DNA of 64,000 bases from Acetobacteraceae bacterium. Lineage in GTDB: Bacteria; Pseudomonadota; Alphaproteobacteria; Zavarziniales; Zavarziniaceae. The notes beneath the pieces are model-generated. The model did not search any database, was not told where the DNA came from, and worked only from the letters and a program-made list of their open reading frames with translations. Shown here one piece after another: positions 1-8,075 of the stretch. Every line of letters begins with the position of its first letter. The stretch's first letter is position 1. Where the stretch lies: contig CANCOY010000003.1 of the NCBI GenBank assembly GCA_947379865.1, positions 4,765-68,764 on the forward strand, read 5' to 3'. A program made the translations under genes and the position numbers.

Positions 1-24
1 CCGGAATTCAAATACGCCGACTGA
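1..24 (+). CDS. C-terminal tail of a truncated CDS (unknown)
   Basis: The window opens in an open frame that ends at a TGA at 22-24 and encodes only the last seven residues, Pro-Glu-Phe-Lys-Tyr-Ala-Asp. It is convergent with the ogt gene that ends at 73. The tail is too short to assign a family, and the frame could also be accidental. Confidence 0.3.
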   Translation, partial: PEFKYAD

Positions 25-72
25 ACGCACGCTGCTGTTAATCGCGGCAGGTCCGGCCCGGCCGGCGGTGCT

Positions 73-579
73 TTATACGAATTGCGCCCCTTCGTGTTGC
101 AGCAGCCATTGCTTGCGGGGCAGGCCGCCGCCAAATCCCGTCAATGTGCCATTGGCGCCAATCACCCGGTGACAGGGCACGACGATGGCAACAGGGTTGG
201 CACCATTGGCCCGTCCAACCGCCCGCATGGCGCCGGCTGAGCCGATCTGGGCCGCCAACCCGCCATAGGTGAAGGTCTGGCCCACCGGAATCGTCCGCAG
301 CCCCGCCCACACCTTTCGCTGGAAGACGGTGCCCCCTGTTATCACAGGGATGACGCCAAGAGCCTCGTAATCGCCGCCGAAATACCGCGCGAGCGCTTCG
401 GTTGTGCGGCCCGGCGCAGGGGCGGCCGAGAGACTGATTTCGCCATAGTGCAGGCGCAGCAGGCGCTGCATCCGGTCCTCATAATCGGCAAAGTCGAGGG
501 CGCGCAGATGCCCGTCGCCGTCGTGCACCAACAGGATCGTACCCAGTGGGGAGGGGAGGGTATCAAGCTGCAGTTTCAT
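73..579 (-). CDS. ogt: methylated-DNA--[protein]-cysteine S-methyltransferase
   Basis: This 168-residue protein would directly reverse O6-methylguanine damage by transferring the alkyl group to its own cysteine. The family active-site motif PCHRVIG is present, with the acceptor Cys at about residue 136, followed by the usual N-G-x-L-x-G-F-x-G-G-L-x-x-K-x-x-L-L tail. Its length matches single-domain Ogt proteins. It overlaps the 3' end of the upstream alkA/ada-like gene by 17 nt on the same strand, so the two are probably cotranscribed as an alkylation-repair unit. Function is secure from the motif and length. Confidence 0.95.
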   Translation of the reverse strand: MKLQLDTLPSPLGTILLVHDGDGHLRALDFADYEDRMQRLLRLHYGEISLSAAPAPGRTTEALARYFGGDYEALGVIPVITGGTVFQRKVWAGLRTIPVGQTFTYGGLAAQIGSAGAMRAVGRANGANPVAIVVPCHRVIGANGTLTGFGGGLPRKQWLLQHEGAQFV

Positions 580-2011
580 GCTGTGGCGCCTCCTTCAGGT
601 GCGCATCGGGCCATGCCTGCGGTATCTCCCCGCCGGGTGAGAGATGAAGGGCGGCATAGGCCCGCCAGGGCCGCCAGAGGTCTTGATGGCCACGCCCACG
701 GCCAGCAGGTTCCGGAAACGCATCAGGCTCCCGCAGGGCACGCATGGCGATGTGGTGTGCCGCCAACAGATCAATTCCCGGAATGCTGCAAAGCCGGGCA
801 AGGGATGCCTCCAGATCTGCGCCACGTTCGAACAAGCCCTCGTCTGCAGCACAGGCCGTGGCAAAGGTCTTGATGGCCTCGACACAGGTTGCGGGCAGCC
901 CTGCCAGGCTCGCTTTGGCCAGTGCCGCCGGGCTTGGGAAAATGTGCTCCAGACCGGCGGGGCCATTGCTGAAGCTGCTTGCGTACCCGTGCGCCAGTTG
1001 GCCCATGATGGCCCTTGCGGCATCGGGCCTGAGGTGGCGCGCCAGGATCGTCTGCAGGCCAACCTCAAAGCCGTCCCATGCGCCTGGCACGCGCAGGCCG
1101 GGGCGTGCGTTGACCAGAGGCTGGAGGCCGGGATCCCGGGCGAGCGCGGCATTGATGACCTGGGGGTCGGCCGCAAGGTCAAAAATCCGGCGCAGCCGCG
1201 CAATGATCGTGGGCAGAGCATCAATGCGGGGAAAATTGATGGTGGCCCTGAGGCGCACCCGCGCCGGCTCGTGCGCCACCGCGATGTCGCCGGCCGCATC
1301 CCGCAGGGCAATGGTGCGGCGATAGACGCCGTCCTCCACCCTCTCCACGCCGGGAATGGCGCGGTCGGCAAGAAACGCCAGCACCTGCCCCCAGTCATAG
1401 GGGGGCCTGTAGGAGAGGCTGAGCGTCAGCGCCGTGCGCTCGCCCCCGGCATCAGACGGCCGCCGCAGGCTTGTGGGCGGCCGGCCAAAAAGGGCCTGAA
1501 AGGTTTCATTGAAGCGACGGACCGAGCCAAAGCCGCTGGCAAAGGCGATTTCAACCATGCTGAGGCGGGTTTCGTGCAAAAGCTGCTTGGCCAGCAGGAT
1601 GCGACGGGTCTGCGCCACAGCTACGGGGGAGGCCCCCAGATGGGTCGAGAACAGCCGCCGCAGCTGCCGCTCGCCAAGACCCAGCCGTGTGGCGAGTTGG
1701 TCTACCGTCGCCTCATCAAGGGCGCCTGCCTCGATCAGCGCCAGTGCCCGGGCAACCGAACTGGAGGTGCCGCGCCAGGCCCCAAGATCTGGCGCCGTCT
1801 CGGGCCGGCAGCGCAGGCAGGGGCGAAAGCCGGCCTCCTGGGCGGCAGCCGCCGACGGCAGGAAGACGCAGTTTTCTGGCTTGGGCGGTCTGGCCGGGCA
1901 GATCGGGCGGCAATAGATCCCGGTTGAGGTTACGCCCGTGAAGAAGCGTCCGTCGAAACGCGGATCTCTGGCAAGCATGGCCTGGCGGCAAAGGTCTGGG
2001 TCAAGGTCCAT
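563..2011 (-). CDS. Ada-type regulator fused to an AlkA-like DNA-3-methyladenine glycosylase domain, catalytic region degenerate
   Basis: A 482-residue three-part protein. The N-terminal Ada zinc-binding domain keeps Cys34, Cys38, Cys65 and Cys68, with Cys34 in the position of the methyl-accepting Cys38 of E. coli Ada. An AraC-type helix-turn-helix follows at about 85-180. The C-terminal part resembles AlkA (AlkA_N plus HhH-GPD). The start was set at ATG 2011, because the upstream extension is not conserved-looking and the Ada domain begins here. Oddly, the helix-hairpin-helix reads IPGIDLLAAHHIAM rather than the usual GIGxWTA. The segment between DAFP (about residue 430) and WRPWR (about 446) is some ten residues short and has no Asp equivalent to AlkA Asp238. 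Regulation and alkyl-sensing look intact, but glycosylase activity is doubtful. Confidence 0.88.
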   Translation of the reverse strand: MDLDPDLCRQAMLARDPRFDGRFFTGVTSTGIYCRPICPARPPKPENCVFLPSAAAAQEAGFRPCLRCRPETAPDLGAWRGTSSSVARALALIEAGALDEATVDQLATRLGLGERQLRRLFSTHLGASPVAVAQTRRILLAKQLLHETRLSMVEIAFASGFGSVRRFNETFQALFGRPPTSLRRPSDAGGERTALTLSLSYRPPYDWGQVLAFLADRAIPGVERVEDGVYRRTIALRDAAGDIAVAHEPARVRLRATINFPRIDALPTIIARLRRIFDLAADPQVINAALARDPGLQPLVNARPGLRVPGAWDGFEVGLQTILARHLRPDAARAIMGQLAHGYASSFSNGPAGLEHIFPSPAALAKASLAGLPATCVEAIKTFATACAADEGLFERGADLEASLARLCSIPGIDLLAAHHIAMRALREPDAFPEPAGRGRGHQDLWRPWRAYAALHLSPGGEIPQAWPDAHLKEAPQHETAA

Positions 2012-2090
2012 GTGCCAGAGCCTAGCACGCGCACCGCCACCGTCTGGCGGTTTTCGGACGTCATGGACCAAGGTGGGCAGACAGCCCCTT

Positions 2091-2693
2091 CTAGTTGCCC
2101 ATTGTGATACGGGTTATGGGGCTTGTCGGCCCCGCTGTGAGCAACTTGCGCTCGCAGGGGGTGGCGCAGGTCCTGCCGCCTGAGGTGATGGCCTTGGCCT
2201 GGTAGAGATCCAGTTGCAGGGACTCATCCCCTTGATTGCTATGCAGATAGACCGACCATTCGTCGCGATCCATCTCGTCCCATTTGCGGGTGGGGCCCTG
2301 GTTCGGGCGCTCGATCCAGCCTTTGCCAGGGCCTTCCACGAAGAAGCGGTCTGCGGCAAAGACCGCCAGCCGACTGTCCCCGTCGGGGCTCACCATGCGG
2401 GCCGAAACCTTCTGGACAAAGGCAATAACCTTGTCCTTGAGGGCAAACATCAAAATGGCGTCACTTTTCATGTCGTGCAGTTCGATCAGCGCGGCGTCAG
2501 CGCGCACCTGCTTCCACGTGATGGCAGCCTCGCCAATCACATCTGGCTCGGTGATCCAGACATCCGGTGTCATCCGCTCGAATTTCCCCACGGGGGTTTC
2601 GATATCGGTCGGCAGGGATCCGGCGGTGGCCTGGTGCGGCGCCAAGCCAGGCAGGCAAAGCGTCAGCAGGATCGCGAGTGGCAAATGTTTCAT
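2091..2693 (-). CDS. hypothetical secreted protein
   Basis: The product has 200 residues and begins with a clear signal peptide (Lys near the start, then a Leu/Ile-rich core and an Ala-x-Ala-like cleavage region near residue 24). The mature part is hydrophilic with two Cys near the C-terminus (TCATPC) that could form a disulfide. An AGGAG ribosome-binding site precedes the ATG. It lies 18 nt downstream of the cyclic-nucleotide-binding gene on the same strand, so the two are likely cotranscribed. I do not recognise the family, and an extracytoplasmic location is the only supported inference. Confidence 0.75.
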   Translation of the reverse strand: MKHLPLAILLTLCLPGLAPHQATAGSLPTDIETPVGKFERMTPDVWITEPDVIGEAAITWKQVRADAALIELHDMKSDAILMFALKDKVIAFVQKVSARMVSPDGDSRLAVFAADRFFVEGPGKGWIERPNQGPTRKWDEMDRDEWSVYLHSNQGDESLQLDLYQAKAITSGGRTCATPCERKLLTAGPTSPITRITMGN

Positions 2694-2711
2694 GACCTGA
2701 GATCTCCTCGA

Positions 2712-3068
2712 TCAGGAAGGCTTCGCAATCACCGTGTTGGAATGGCGAATATAGGTAAGAAAGGATTCCATCAGCTTGCGGATAAGCGGGGACGCATTGT
2801 CGAGTTCCGCCTGCAGAATTTCCCGGGTCAGCACGATCAGTTCACAATCGGTCAGGGCGCGCACGGCAGCGCTGCGCCTCTGCCCATCGATCAGGGCGAT
2901 TTCGCCGACGATGTCACCCACCCGCCGTGTGGCAAAGATCCGCTCCACGCCGCCGATCGTGTCATAGATCAGCAGTTCGCCCTGCTTGATCAGGAACGCT
3001 TCATCCGCAAGGGCGCCGGCCAGGAACAGGACATCGCCGGCCTGATATTTGCGCGTCTTGATAATCAT
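2712..3068 (-). CDS. single-domain cyclic nucleotide-binding (CNB) protein
   Basis: A compact 118-residue CNB/CRP-like domain with no DNA-binding helix-turn-helix or second domain. The phosphate-binding cassette is visible as GEIALIDGQRRSAAVRA, with the Gly-Glu and Arg-Ser that contact the ribose and phosphate of cAMP or cGMP. I chose ATG 3068, which has an AAGGT-like site upstream. An upstream TTG at 3113 would add 15 residues with no domain support. It may act as a small second-messenger sensor for the secreted protein encoded downstream, but its partner is unknown. Confidence 0.8.
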   Translation of the reverse strand: MIIKTRKYQAGDVLFLAGALADEAFLIKQGELLIYDTIGGVERIFATRRVGDIVGEIALIDGQRRSAAVRALTDCELIVLTREILQAELDNASPLIRKLMESFLTYIRHSNTVIAKPS

Positions 3069-3310
3069 TCTGTGTACCTTTGAATCGCCTGGATGGCCAA
3101 AATCCTGCGCCAAGGTTCAGGGTCGGCACGCCAGATGCAAGGATAAAATCTGCACCCGCCAGGGGCCGCCTGCGTGCAAGGTGCTGATCTGCCCTGCACG
3201 CAATCGGTTGCTGTGGCCTGCGTCCTCGGTAAACAATGGCGTAGACTTCTGATTGTGTTCCCCGAAGATGGCTTCCCAGAGTGCATAGCGGCTATTACAG
3301 GAATGTGATC

Positions 3311-3709
3311 ATGCGAAAGGGTCTGCTTGCTGTCTGTCTTTTTGTTCTGTTCCCGGCCACATCGCAGGCTGACGAAATCAAGGAGACTGCCGAGTTCCGC
3401 GCCTGCATGGAGGCCGTAGATCTTGGAGCCTTCAAGAATACGCAGTGGGAGGCCTGCTATGCCGAGGAAGTGGTGCGCCAGGACACGGCCCTGAACGATA
3501 CATATCGTCGGCTGGCCAATAGTCTGGACCCGGACGCCGGGGCCTCGCTTGTCGTTGCCGAGCGCTCCTGGCTTGCTTATCGCGAGCGCTGGTGCCGTTT
3601 CGAGGGCAAGACGCCAATGGCGCCTGGGGGAGAGGTAAATCTCAAGGCCTGCCTGCTTGAACTAACGCTCAAGCAGATCAACAAGCTTGAAAGTCTGATT
3701 GCCCCCTGA
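3311..3709 (+). CDS. LprI-like / DUF1311 periplasmic protein
   Basis: The product has 132 residues. A signal peptide (MRKGLLAV... to an Ala-Asp-rich cleavage site) precedes a small domain with four Cys (contexts RACME, EACYAEE, RWCRFE, KACLLE) and the Trp-Leu-x-Tyr-Arg pattern typical of the DUF1311/LprI family, whose characterised members inhibit lysozyme. ATG 3311 was chosen over an in-frame start 30 nt upstream because it places the signal peptide at the N-terminus. A periplasmic role in envelope protection is an inference from the family. Confidence 0.82.
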   Translation: MRKGLLAVCLFVLFPATSQADEIKETAEFRACMEAVDLGAFKNTQWEACYAEEVVRQDTALNDTYRRLANSLDPDAGASLVVAERSWLAYRERWCRFEGKTPMAPGGEVNLKACLLELTLKQINKLESLIAP

Positions 3710-3854
3710 TTGGCCCCGGAAATTTCAGGCACTTGCACAGGCACAGTATAGGCAGCTGCATTATCCTTAATTTAATGCCCCAGATTGAAGGGTTATTGGC
3801 TTGCGCAGCCGAGCCCATTATGGATATTGGGCATGCCAAATAGGGGGATTCATG

Positions 3855-4217
3855 ATGGATTTTGTCACAGCAGCAAAGACCGGGCTCAGCAAGTACGCGA
3901 CGTTTTCGGGCCGCGCCCGTCGGTCGGAGTTCTGGTTCTTTTTCCTTTTCGAAGTTCTGGCGCTGATCGTCGCCGGTATTCTGGACGGGATCTTTGGCAC
4001 CGACGGCGCCTTTTATGGGCTGGTTGCCCTTGGCTTCCTGGTGCCCGTTCTCGCCGTTTCGGTGCGACGGCTGCATGATACCGACCGGGCCGGCTGGTGG
4101 TATCTGCTGGTTTTCGTGCCGCTTGGGGCGATCCTGTTGCTCGTCTGGTGGGCTTCCAAGGGCACCGCTGGCGATAATCGTTTCGGCGCCGATCCCACGT
4201 CGTCCGTCACTGGCTGA
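3855..4217 (+). CDS. DUF805 family membrane protein (copy 1 of 3)
   Basis: A 120-residue integral membrane protein with three or four hydrophobic segments. Family hallmarks are present: RARRSEFWFF near residue 20, RRLHDTDRAGWW in the middle, and GDNRFGADP at the C-terminus. ATG 3855 is preferred over the adjacent ATG at 3852 because it gives the same MDF start as the two downstream paralogues, and AGGGGGA lies about 8 nt upstream. An intrinsic terminator follows at 4243-4282. The function of DUF805 proteins is not established. Confidence 0.9.
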   Translation: MDFVTAAKTGLSKYATFSGRARRSEFWFFFLFEVLALIVAGILDGIFGTDGAFYGLVALGFLVPVLAVSVRRLHDTDRAGWWYLLVFVPLGAILLLVWWASKGTAGDNRFGADPTSSVTG

Positions 4218-4242
4218 GCCACGGGTCTGGGCCTGATATGGG

Positions 4243-4282
4243 CGGGGGAGGGATGCTCCGGCATGTCTCCCCCGACTTTTTT
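4243..4282 (+). terminator. Rho-independent terminator
   Basis: CGGGGGAG (4243-4250) pairs perfectly with CTCCCCCG (4267-4274). An inner ATGC/GCAT stem closes a TCCG loop, and six T residues follow at 4277-4282. It terminates the first DUF805 transcript, which implies that copies 2 and 3 have their own promoter. Confidence 0.9.
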
Positions 4283-4340
4283 CGCCAGGGCCAGAACGGG
4301 AACGCGAATTTGTGCTGGCGCGGTGAGGCAAGGGTGACAC

Positions 4341-4745
4341 ATGGATTTTCTTGATGCCGTCAGGGCGTGCCTTGGCAAATACGGCACGTTTGTTGGCCGC
4401 GCGCGTCGCTCTGAATACTGGTTCTTTGTGGTTTTCAGTTATCTCGTTGGCCAGGCCACCTTGCCGCTCAGCTTCATTGTTGGGCATTATGGCGGTCTTC
4501 TGACCCTGGCGACCATTGCTCTGCTGGTACCCGGCATCGCTGTGGGCATGCGGCGGCTGCATGATACCAACCGCGCTGGCTGGTGGCTTCTCCTCAATCT
4601 TGTGCCGATTGCCGGACAGATTGTGCTGACGATCTGGATGTTCGAGCGCGGTACGCCTGGCACCAATCGCTTCGGGGCCGACCCGGCACCCGAGACGCAC
4701 GCAGGGGGCGCCGCCAGCGACGCAAACACCCTTGCTCCGGTTTGA
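4341..4745 (+). CDS. DUF805 family membrane protein (copy 2 of 3)
   Basis: This is a 134-residue paralogue of the previous gene, with GRARRSEYWFF, RRLHDTNRAGWW and GTNRFGADP in the same order and comparable hydrophobic segments. A short Ala/Gly-rich hydrophilic tail follows the last motif. It sits after the terminator at 4243-4282 and 36 nt before copy 3, so copies 2 and 3 may be cotranscribed. Function unknown. Confidence 0.9.
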   Translation: MDFLDAVRACLGKYGTFVGRARRSEYWFFVVFSYLVGQATLPLSFIVGHYGGLLTLATIALLVPGIAVGMRRLHDTNRAGWWLLLNLVPIAGQIVLTIWMFERGTPGTNRFGADPAPETHAGGAASDANTLAPV

Positions 4746-4781
4746 GATTGACCTGTCGGCTTCAGTAAAGGGCGTGCTCTG

Positions 4782-5216
4782 ATGGATTTCGGCGACAGTG
4801 TGAAGCTTGCCCTTGCAAGATATGGAACCATCCGTGGGCGCTCGGCCCGCGCCGAATTCTGGTTCTTCATACTCTTTTACGTTCTGGTGGTGAGTGCCAC
4901 CGCGATTGTCGACAATATCTTTGGCCTTACCTATGCGCTGGGCGATACTGACCTGTTTGGCCAGCTGCCGCCCGAGGCTGTGGACACCAAGGGCGTTACC
5001 GGGTTTCTTGGCAGCGTCGCCTCGCTCATCCTTACCCTGCCGATCCTGACCGTCAGCATCCGCAGGCTTCAGGATACGGGCCGGGCGGCGGGCTGGCTGC
5101 TCCTTGGCTGCATCCCCTTGGTTGGGATCATCATCCTGATTGTCTGGTGGTGCCAGCGCGGCACCGTGGGCGACAACCGCTTCGGCCCCGATCCGCTGCT
5201 CGGCAAGCAGGCCTGA
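4782..5216 (+). CDS. DUF805 family membrane protein (copy 3 of 3)
   Basis: At 144 residues this is the longest of the three paralogues. It has GRSARAEFWFF, then an extra loop of about 25 residues between the first two membrane segments, RRLQDTGRAAGW, and GDNRFGPDP. The central His of the RRLHDT motif is replaced by Gln, so it has diverged from copies 1 and 2. Its stop codon lies 1 nt from the convergent Rieske oxygenase stop. Confidence 0.9.
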   Translation: MDFGDSVKLALARYGTIRGRSARAEFWFFILFYVLVVSATAIVDNIFGLTYALGDTDLFGQLPPEAVDTKGVTGFLGSVASLILTLPILTVSIRRLQDTGRAAGWLLLGCIPLVGIIILIVWWCQRGTVGDNRFGPDPLLGKQA

Positions 5217-5217
5217 T

Positions 5218-6378
5218 TCAGGCCCCCTCGGGCAGGCCGATGGCGCGGGCTACGGCGGTGTGGAAGTGGATCAGCCCTGGTTCCAGCTTGCCGAACACCA
5301 CCTCAGGCATGGCACCTGAGGCAAGGTTGGCGTGGATCTGTTCCATCAGCGGGAAGTCCTCCCGGCCGGTGACGCCCAGCAGTATGTCGAGGTTCTTCGT
5401 CCAATAGGCCCGCGCCTTGTCGGTCTCGGCCGGTTCTGCCGTGTAGATGCTGGTGGCAACCCTGGTGCGGCCAACGCCCAGCGGGCTGACCCGCCAGTGC
5501 TGGATGTGGTTACGCTGATAGGTGATCAGGCCGCTTGGCACCAGGATGTACTGGGTGGTGGCGTGCGGCATCAGGTTGCGCTCCGCCTCTGGCTTCTCCA
5601 GTTCGCCCAGCACGCTGCGCAGCAGGCCGATGTTGCGCGGGTGCGGCCCAAAGGCATCAAAGATCGCGGTGTTTGCCAGATACTCCGGCCAGATCGAGGT
5701 CCGGTGCAGGGTGCGGATGTGATAGGACTCAAGGAATGTATCGAGTATCAGCTTCCAGTTGAGTGCCCATTCCGTCTCGCGCGTCTCGAAATGATGGTAA
5801 TTGCCCAGATTATAGTCCGCCAATTCACTCTCGGCCCCGGCCAGGGCCTGGTCCACGTCCACCGGGCCAGTACCTTCGGCGCGGCCAAAGATGAGGCCAT
5901 GCTTTTCCGCCACGGCAATGGGCAGCAGGGGCATGTCTTCCTTGGGCACGTCAAAGGCGTTCTCGGCGCCGGGCCGCACCTTCAGCGTGCCATCAAGGCC
6001 AAAGGTCCAGCCGTGATAGGGGCAGGTCAGGCTGGCGGCCACCTTGCCATTGCAGGGTGCCAGGGTGGCGCCGCGATGGCGGCAGATGTTCACAAAGGCC
6101 TTCAGGCTGCCGTCGCGCTGGCGGATGGCGATTACCGGCACGCCGCCCAGGTCTGCGACGAGATAGGACCCGGGCTCGCGGATCTGGCAGGAAAAGCCCA
6201 GCAGCACCGGGCCCTGGCGGAACAGGATCTGCTTTTCCGCCTCGAACCGCACGGGGTCGACATAGGTTGAGGCGGGAAAGCGCACGCAGGCCTCGGCCTG
6301 GGGCCAGGGCTCGCTGTCGAGGGACGGGTTTGCGGCCTCGAGGCGGCGCAGCAACTCGATCTGGCGTTCGTGGCGCAT
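5218..6378 (-). CDS. aromatic ring-hydroxylating oxygenase alpha subunit (Rieske)
   Basis: A 386-residue Rieske non-haem iron oxygenase. The [2Fe-2S] ligands are Cys99, His101, Cys119 and His122 (CRHRG and CPYHGW). The mononuclear iron site is visible in the DTFLESYHIRTLH segment around residues 210-225 (Asp, His, His). No beta subunit, ferredoxin or reductase gene is adjacent, so it is either a homotrimeric alpha-only enzyme or relies on distant electron-transfer partners. It is divergent from a TetR gene, with a palindrome between them, which suggests substrate-responsive repression. The substrate cannot be inferred. Confidence 0.9.
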   Translation of the reverse strand: MRHERQIELLRRLEAANPSLDSEPWPQAEACVRFPASTYVDPVRFEAEKQILFRQGPVLLGFSCQIREPGSYLVADLGGVPVIAIRQRDGSLKAFVNICRHRGATLAPCNGKVAASLTCPYHGWTFGLDGTLKVRPGAENAFDVPKEDMPLLPIAVAEKHGLIFGRAEGTGPVDVDQALAGAESELADYNLGNYHHFETRETEWALNWKLILDTFLESYHIRTLHRTSIWPEYLANTAIFDAFGPHPRNIGLLRSVLGELEKPEAERNLMPHATTQYILVPSGLITYQRNHIQHWRVSPLGVGRTRVATSIYTAEPAETDKARAYWTKNLDILLGVTGREDFPLMEQIHANLASGAMPEVVFGKLEPGLIHFHTAVARAIGLPEGA

Positions 6379-6415
6379 GGTCCCGGCCTCATTCTGAAAG
6401 CGTCCGTCAATTTAT

Positions 6416-6431
6416 CCTAATCAGGATTAGG
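6416..6431. promoter_or_regulatory. palindromic operator candidate (7-2-7)
   Basis: CCTAATC, two bases, then GATTAGG form a perfect inverted repeat in the 122-bp divergent promoter between the Rieske gene (start 6378, minus) and the TetR gene (start 6501, plus). Size and symmetry fit a TetR-family operator. The assignment is by position only. Confidence 0.6.
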
Positions 6432-6500
6432 CTTCAATTGCCGGGCCTTACGGGTGCCGGCCCATGGCGCTAGTCTGTGCAGCGCATATCCGAGGTTTCC

Positions 6501-7187
6501 ATGGCATCAGCACCCCGCAAGCGACCCGCCGCAGAGCCGCGCGCTGGCCAGAAACTCTCCCCCCGGGGTGAGTTGAAGCGCACCCAGATCCTGGATGCGG
6601 CGGCCGAGGTGCTGGCGGTGCGGGGCTTTGCCGGCACCATGCTGAGCGAGATTGCCGAGCGCGCCGGCACCCAGGCGGGTAGCCTCTATTACCATTTCGC
6701 TTCGCGCGAGGACCTGATCGAGGAAGTGCTGCGCCGGGGCGTTACCCTGACCATGGCCCATGTGCGCGCGGCCCTCACCGAGCTTGCCCCCGAGACCAGC
6801 GCGCGCGACCGGCTGGCGGCGGCCATCCGCGAGCATGTGCGCTTCCAACTCGACGTCAGCGCCTATGCCCGCGCCTCGGCGCGCTCCACAGGCCAGGTGC
6901 CGGCGGAAATGCGGGCGCGCATCAACCGGGAATTCCGGCGTTACGGGGTCTTTCTTGACGAGCTCATCATGGAGGCCATGGCGGACGGCGCCATAGACCC
7001 CGGCGTCGATCGCTCGGCCCTGCGCATGCTGCTGATTGGCGCCGCCAACTGGACCACCGAATGGTTCCGGCCAGACGGCACCTCCAATGTGGACGAGATC
7101 GCCGACCTGCTGGTCCGCCTGATGCTGAGCGGCGTCGCCAAGCCAAAGCCGGGGCGCCGGTTGCCCAAAAAATCTAAGGTCGATTAG
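6501..7187 (+). CDS. TetR/AcrR family transcriptional regulator
   Basis: The product has 228 residues with the N-terminal TetR helix-turn-helix (ILDAAAEVLAVRGFAGTM, then SLYYHFASREDLIEEVL) at about residues 25-75 and a helical ligand-binding domain. A basic extension of roughly 20 residues precedes the HTH and another basic tail (KPKPGRRLPKKSK) ends the protein. ATG 6501 is preferred over GTG 6477 because GAGG lies just upstream. It is divergent from the Rieske gene and 43 nt upstream of the SDR gene, so it may control both directions through the palindrome at 6416-6431. Confidence 0.9.
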   Translation: MASAPRKRPAAEPRAGQKLSPRGELKRTQILDAAAEVLAVRGFAGTMLSEIAERAGTQAGSLYYHFASREDLIEEVLRRGVTLTMAHVRAALTELAPETSARDRLAAAIREHVRFQLDVSAYARASARSTGQVPAEMRARINREFRRYGVFLDELIMEAMADGAIDPGVDRSALRMLLIGAANWTTEWFRPDGTSNVDEIADLLVRLMLSGVAKPKPGRRLPKKSKVD

Positions 7188-7230
7188 AATAGATGTCACC
7201 GGCGCGGCCTGCCCCGGAGGAGATCGCGGC

Positions 7231-7998
7231 ATGAGCATGTTCCCCAGTACCGGCACGGCCCTTGTTTCTGGCGGCAGCGGCGGCATTGGTGCTGCCACGG
7301 CCCGCCTGCTGGCGCGCGAGGGGGCGGATGTGGTGCTGACCTACAACCGCAACCGCGACCGTGCCGAGGCCGTGGCGGACGAGATCCGCAGCCTCGGCCG
7401 CGTGGCAGAGGCGGTGGCCATCGATCTGCGCGACGGGGCGGCTGTTACGGCCCTGGTGGATGGGGTGGCGGCGCGCCATGGGGCCATCCATACCGTGGTC
7501 TCGGCCCATGGGCCGTTCATTCACATGCGCCACATCTCCCGCATCACGCCGGAACTGTTCTGGCAGACCATGGAGGCCGATGTGCTGGCCGCCTACAACC
7601 TGTTCACCGCCGTGCTGCCGCACCTGCGCACGGCGGCGGGCGCGCTGGTGGCCATGGCAACCCCGGCCCTGCGGCGCTATGCCGTGAAGGACATTCTGTC
7701 GGTTGCCCCCAAGGCCGCCATCGAGGCGGTGGTGCGCGGCATCGCGGCCGAGGAAGGCCGTTATGGCGTGCGTGCCAATTGCGTGGGCGTCGGCGTGCTG
7801 ACCGACGGCATGTTCCAGGCGCTGGTGGATGACGGCGCCTTTGATGACAAGTTCCTGGAAGCCTCCCTCAAGAATTCGGCCCTGCGCCGCTTCTCCACCT
7901 CGGAAGACGTGGCAGAGGCCGCCGTCTTCCTGGCCTCGCCCCGCGCCCGCCAGATCACCGGCCAGGTACTGATGGTCGATGCAGGCTATGCGCTGTAG
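7231..7998 (+). CDS. SDR-fold oxidoreductase with non-canonical active site
   Basis: A 255-residue short-chain dehydrogenase/reductase-fold protein. The Rossmann motif SGGSGGIG (about 13-20), a C-terminal SGQ-like ITGQVLMVDAGYAL segment and the overall length are typical. At the catalytic positions, however, Thr144 replaces Ser, Ser157 replaces Tyr and only Lys161 of the YxxxK pair is kept. The spacing (13 then 4 residues) matches FabG exactly, so this is substitution rather than misalignment. NNAG is also replaced by SAHG. NAD(P) binding is likely, but classical carbonyl reduction is doubtful. It lies between a TetR gene and a thiolase gene on the same strand. Confidence 0.85.
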   Translation: MSMFPSTGTALVSGGSGGIGAATARLLAREGADVVLTYNRNRDRAEAVADEIRSLGRVAEAVAIDLRDGAAVTALVDGVAARHGAIHTVVSAHGPFIHMRHISRITPELFWQTMEADVLAAYNLFTAVLPHLRTAAGALVAMATPALRRYAVKDILSVAPKAAIEAVVRGIAAEEGRYGVRANCVGVGVLTDGMFQALVDDGAFDDKFLEASLKNSALRRFSTSEDVAEAAVFLASPRARQITGQVLMVDAGYAL

Positions 7999-8075
7999 AC
8001 AACGGATTCCATTGAACCCGGCCCGGGGGCTGGACTAAGGTCTGGCCACTTTTACCGACATAACAGGAGGAACCC

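Noticed and set aside
600..760. Frameshift as the explanation for the odd AlkA C-terminus
   Set aside because: Neither alternative frame encodes the missing Gly-Asp-Leu-Gly segment, and WRPWRAYAALHL continues in the original frame. A deletion fits better.
644..1927. Long plus-strand open frame (about 427 codons) opposite the Ada/AlkA gene
   Set aside because: Antisense to a gene with clear domain motifs. Composition is low-complexity and typical of GC-rich shadow frames.
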